DNA of 13,524 nucleotides from Ruminococcaceae bacterium UBA5891 (GTDB taxonomy: Bacteria > Bacillota > Clostridia > Oscillospirales > Acutalibacteraceae), in the NCBI GenBank assembly GCA_002431945.1, contig DJET01000045.1, positions 1-13,524 of the forward strand. Direction: 5' to 3'. A program made the position numbers and the translations under genes. Below the pieces are notes generated by a model. The model did not search any database and was not told the DNA's origin. It was given only the letters and a program-made list of their open reading frames with translations. Positions 12,491-13,524 of this stretch are shown piece after piece; the stretch's first letter is position 1, and each line of letters starts with the position of its first letter.

Positions 12491-13483
12491 ATGAACGCAA
12501 GAGAGATAAGCGAACAAAACGAAAAGCTTATTTTGTGTGAAAGGGCTTGCTTTTGCACAAATACCGCGGGCCGCAAAATAAGCGAACCCGAAAGCGAACT
12601 GCGCACCTGCTACCAGCGGGACCGCGACCGCATTATCCACTGCAAGGCGTTCAGGCGCTTAAAGCATAAAACGCAGGTTTTCCTATCGCCCGAATCGGAT
12701 CATTACAGAACGCGCCTTACCCACACACTTGAGGTAGCGCAGATAGCAAGAACGATCGCAAGGGCGCTGCGCCTTAACGAGGATTTGACCGAGGCGATAG
12801 CCTTAGGCCACGATTTAGGCCACACGCCGTTCGGCCATGCGGGCGAGCGCGCGTTAAACGAAATTACGGGCAGCTTTGCCCATTACGAGCAAAGCGTAAG
12901 GGTGTGCGAAAAGCTTGAAAAAAACGGCAGAGGGCTTAACCTTACCTATGAGGTGCTTGACGGAATACTTCACCACACAAAGGGCAAAGAGGCGCACACG
13001 CTTGAGGGCAGAATAGTAAGAACGGCAGACAGGGTGGCGTACATAAACCACGATATTGACGACGCAGTGCGCGCCGGCGTTATTTCAAACGACGATATTC
13101 CGCGCGATATAGCAAAGCATTTAGGCTATACCAAAAGCCAAAGAATAAACACGCTTGTAACCTCGATAGTAAATAACAGCGTCGATACGGTGAAAATGGA
13201 CGGCGAAACCGAAAAATATTACGATTTGCTGCACGAATTTTTGTTTGAAAGCGTTTATAAAAACCCCGTTGCAAAATCAGAAGAAACAAAGGTAAAGGGC
13301 ATAGTTGAGGGGCTTTTTGAATATTACGGCAAAAACCCCGAAAAAATGTCGGAGGAATATCTTGCAATAGCTAAGACGGAGGGCAAGGAGCGCGCCATAA
13401 CCGATTATATAGCCGGTATGACCGATCACTACGCCGTTACGGCGTATACAAATATTTATATACCAAAGGCCTGGACAATTTAA
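12491..13483 (+). CDS. dgt: dGTPase-family deoxynucleoside triphosphate triphosphohydrolase (HD domain)
   Basis: This cytoplasmic enzyme of 330 residues splits dGTP (or other dNTPs) into the nucleoside and triphosphate, trimming the DNA precursor pool. The N-terminal DRDRIIHCKAFRRLKHKTQVF (44-64, read in two parts) and SDHYRTRLTHTLEVAQIAR are typical of the family. The HD metal site is intact: H78, H107, D108 (HDLGHTPFGHAGE) and D180 (RTADRVAYINHDIDDA). Length fits the shorter dGTPase-like group. ATG 12491 is chosen because AAAGGGG (12476-12482) lies 8 bases upstream; the in-frame GTG at 12473 precedes that site. In many Clostridia this gene sits before dnaG and rpoD, but here a repeat begins 19 bases after the stop and the next gene is out of view. 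Confidence 0.95.
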   Translation: MNAREISEQNEKLILCERACFCTNTAGRKISEPESELRTCYQRDRDRIIHCKAFRRLKHKTQVFLSPESDHYRTRLTHTLEVAQIARTIARALRLNEDLTEAIALGHDLGHTPFGHAGERALNEITGSFAHYEQSVRVCEKLEKNGRGLNLTYEVLDGILHHTKGKEAHTLEGRIVRTADRVAYINHDIDDAVRAGVISNDDIPRDIAKHLGYTKSQRINTLVTSIVNNSVDTVKMDGETEKYYDLLHEFLFESVYKNPVAKSEETKVKGIVEGLFEYYGKNPEKMSEEYLAIAKTEGKERAITDYIAGMTDHYAVTAYTNIYIPKAWTI

Positions 13484-13502
13484 AGGCGGAATTATTATTA
13501 AA

Positions 13503-13524
13503 GTCATTGCGGTGCGGGTGTCCG
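13503..13524 (+). repeat. 5' part of a long palindromic repeat, cut by the window end
   Basis: GTCATTGCGGTGCGGGTGTC and the following bases match the start of the complete copy at 6851-6875, apart from a 3-base gap after GTCATTGCG. It starts 19 bases after the dGTPase stop codon. Confidence 0.83.

Noticed and set aside
12310..12606. Minus-strand frame of 98 codons between the SanA-like and dGTPase genes
   Set aside because: It overlaps both plus-strand genes and has no ribosome binding site or domain.

Overview
The window reads as chromosomal DNA of a low-to-mid GC Gram-positive anaerobe of the class Clostridia. The signs are strong AAAGGAGG-type ribosome binding sites, near-consensus sigma-A promoters with 17-bp spacers, intrinsic terminators after most units, a zinc-binding (C+) ribosomal protein L31, an LCSC-type lipobox, a sodium-pump decarboxylase beta subunit, an AI-2E-family permease and a SpoIIQ-like M23 protein. 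Genus cannot be fixed from the sequence alone. No phage, insertion sequence, CRISPR array, tRNA or rRNA was seen.

Left part (1-5780). A fragment of a dispersed palindromic repeat opens the window. A sigma-A promoter then drives a yybP-ykoY (Mn2+) riboswitch whose 3' strand overlaps a terminator, placed directly before a sodium-translocating decarboxylase beta subunit and an unlisted 46-residue gamma-like membrane protein. A terminator with a promoter buried in it separates these from an AI-2E-family permease that overlaps a lipoprotein GH25 muramidase with three SH3 repeats. Next come an apparently leaderless XRE-type membrane regulator and uracil-DNA glycosylase (ung), closed by a strong terminator.

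Middle part (5780-8910). A membrane-anchored M23 peptidase on the plus strand converges on a phosphoglucomutase/phosphomannomutase gene on the minus strand. The gap between them holds a bidirectional terminator and a cluster of four structured palindromic repeats. Pieces of the longest repeat type also lie at both ends of the window, so it is probably abundant in the genome.

Right part (8820-13524). The mutase gene is divergent from a cardiolipin synthase. A 47-residue membrane microprotein with a perfect-consensus promoter, rpmE, a YigZ-family protein preceded by a long RNA hairpin, a SanA/YdcF-like DUF218 protein overlapping it by 4 bp, and a dGTPase-family HD hydrolase follow. The window ends inside another copy of the repeat.

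Most genes are ordinary housekeeping or envelope functions. The two features most worth a second look are the Mn2+ riboswitch controlling a sodium-pump beta/gamma pair with no alpha subunit in view, and the family of intergenic palindromes that share ends but differ in their cores.
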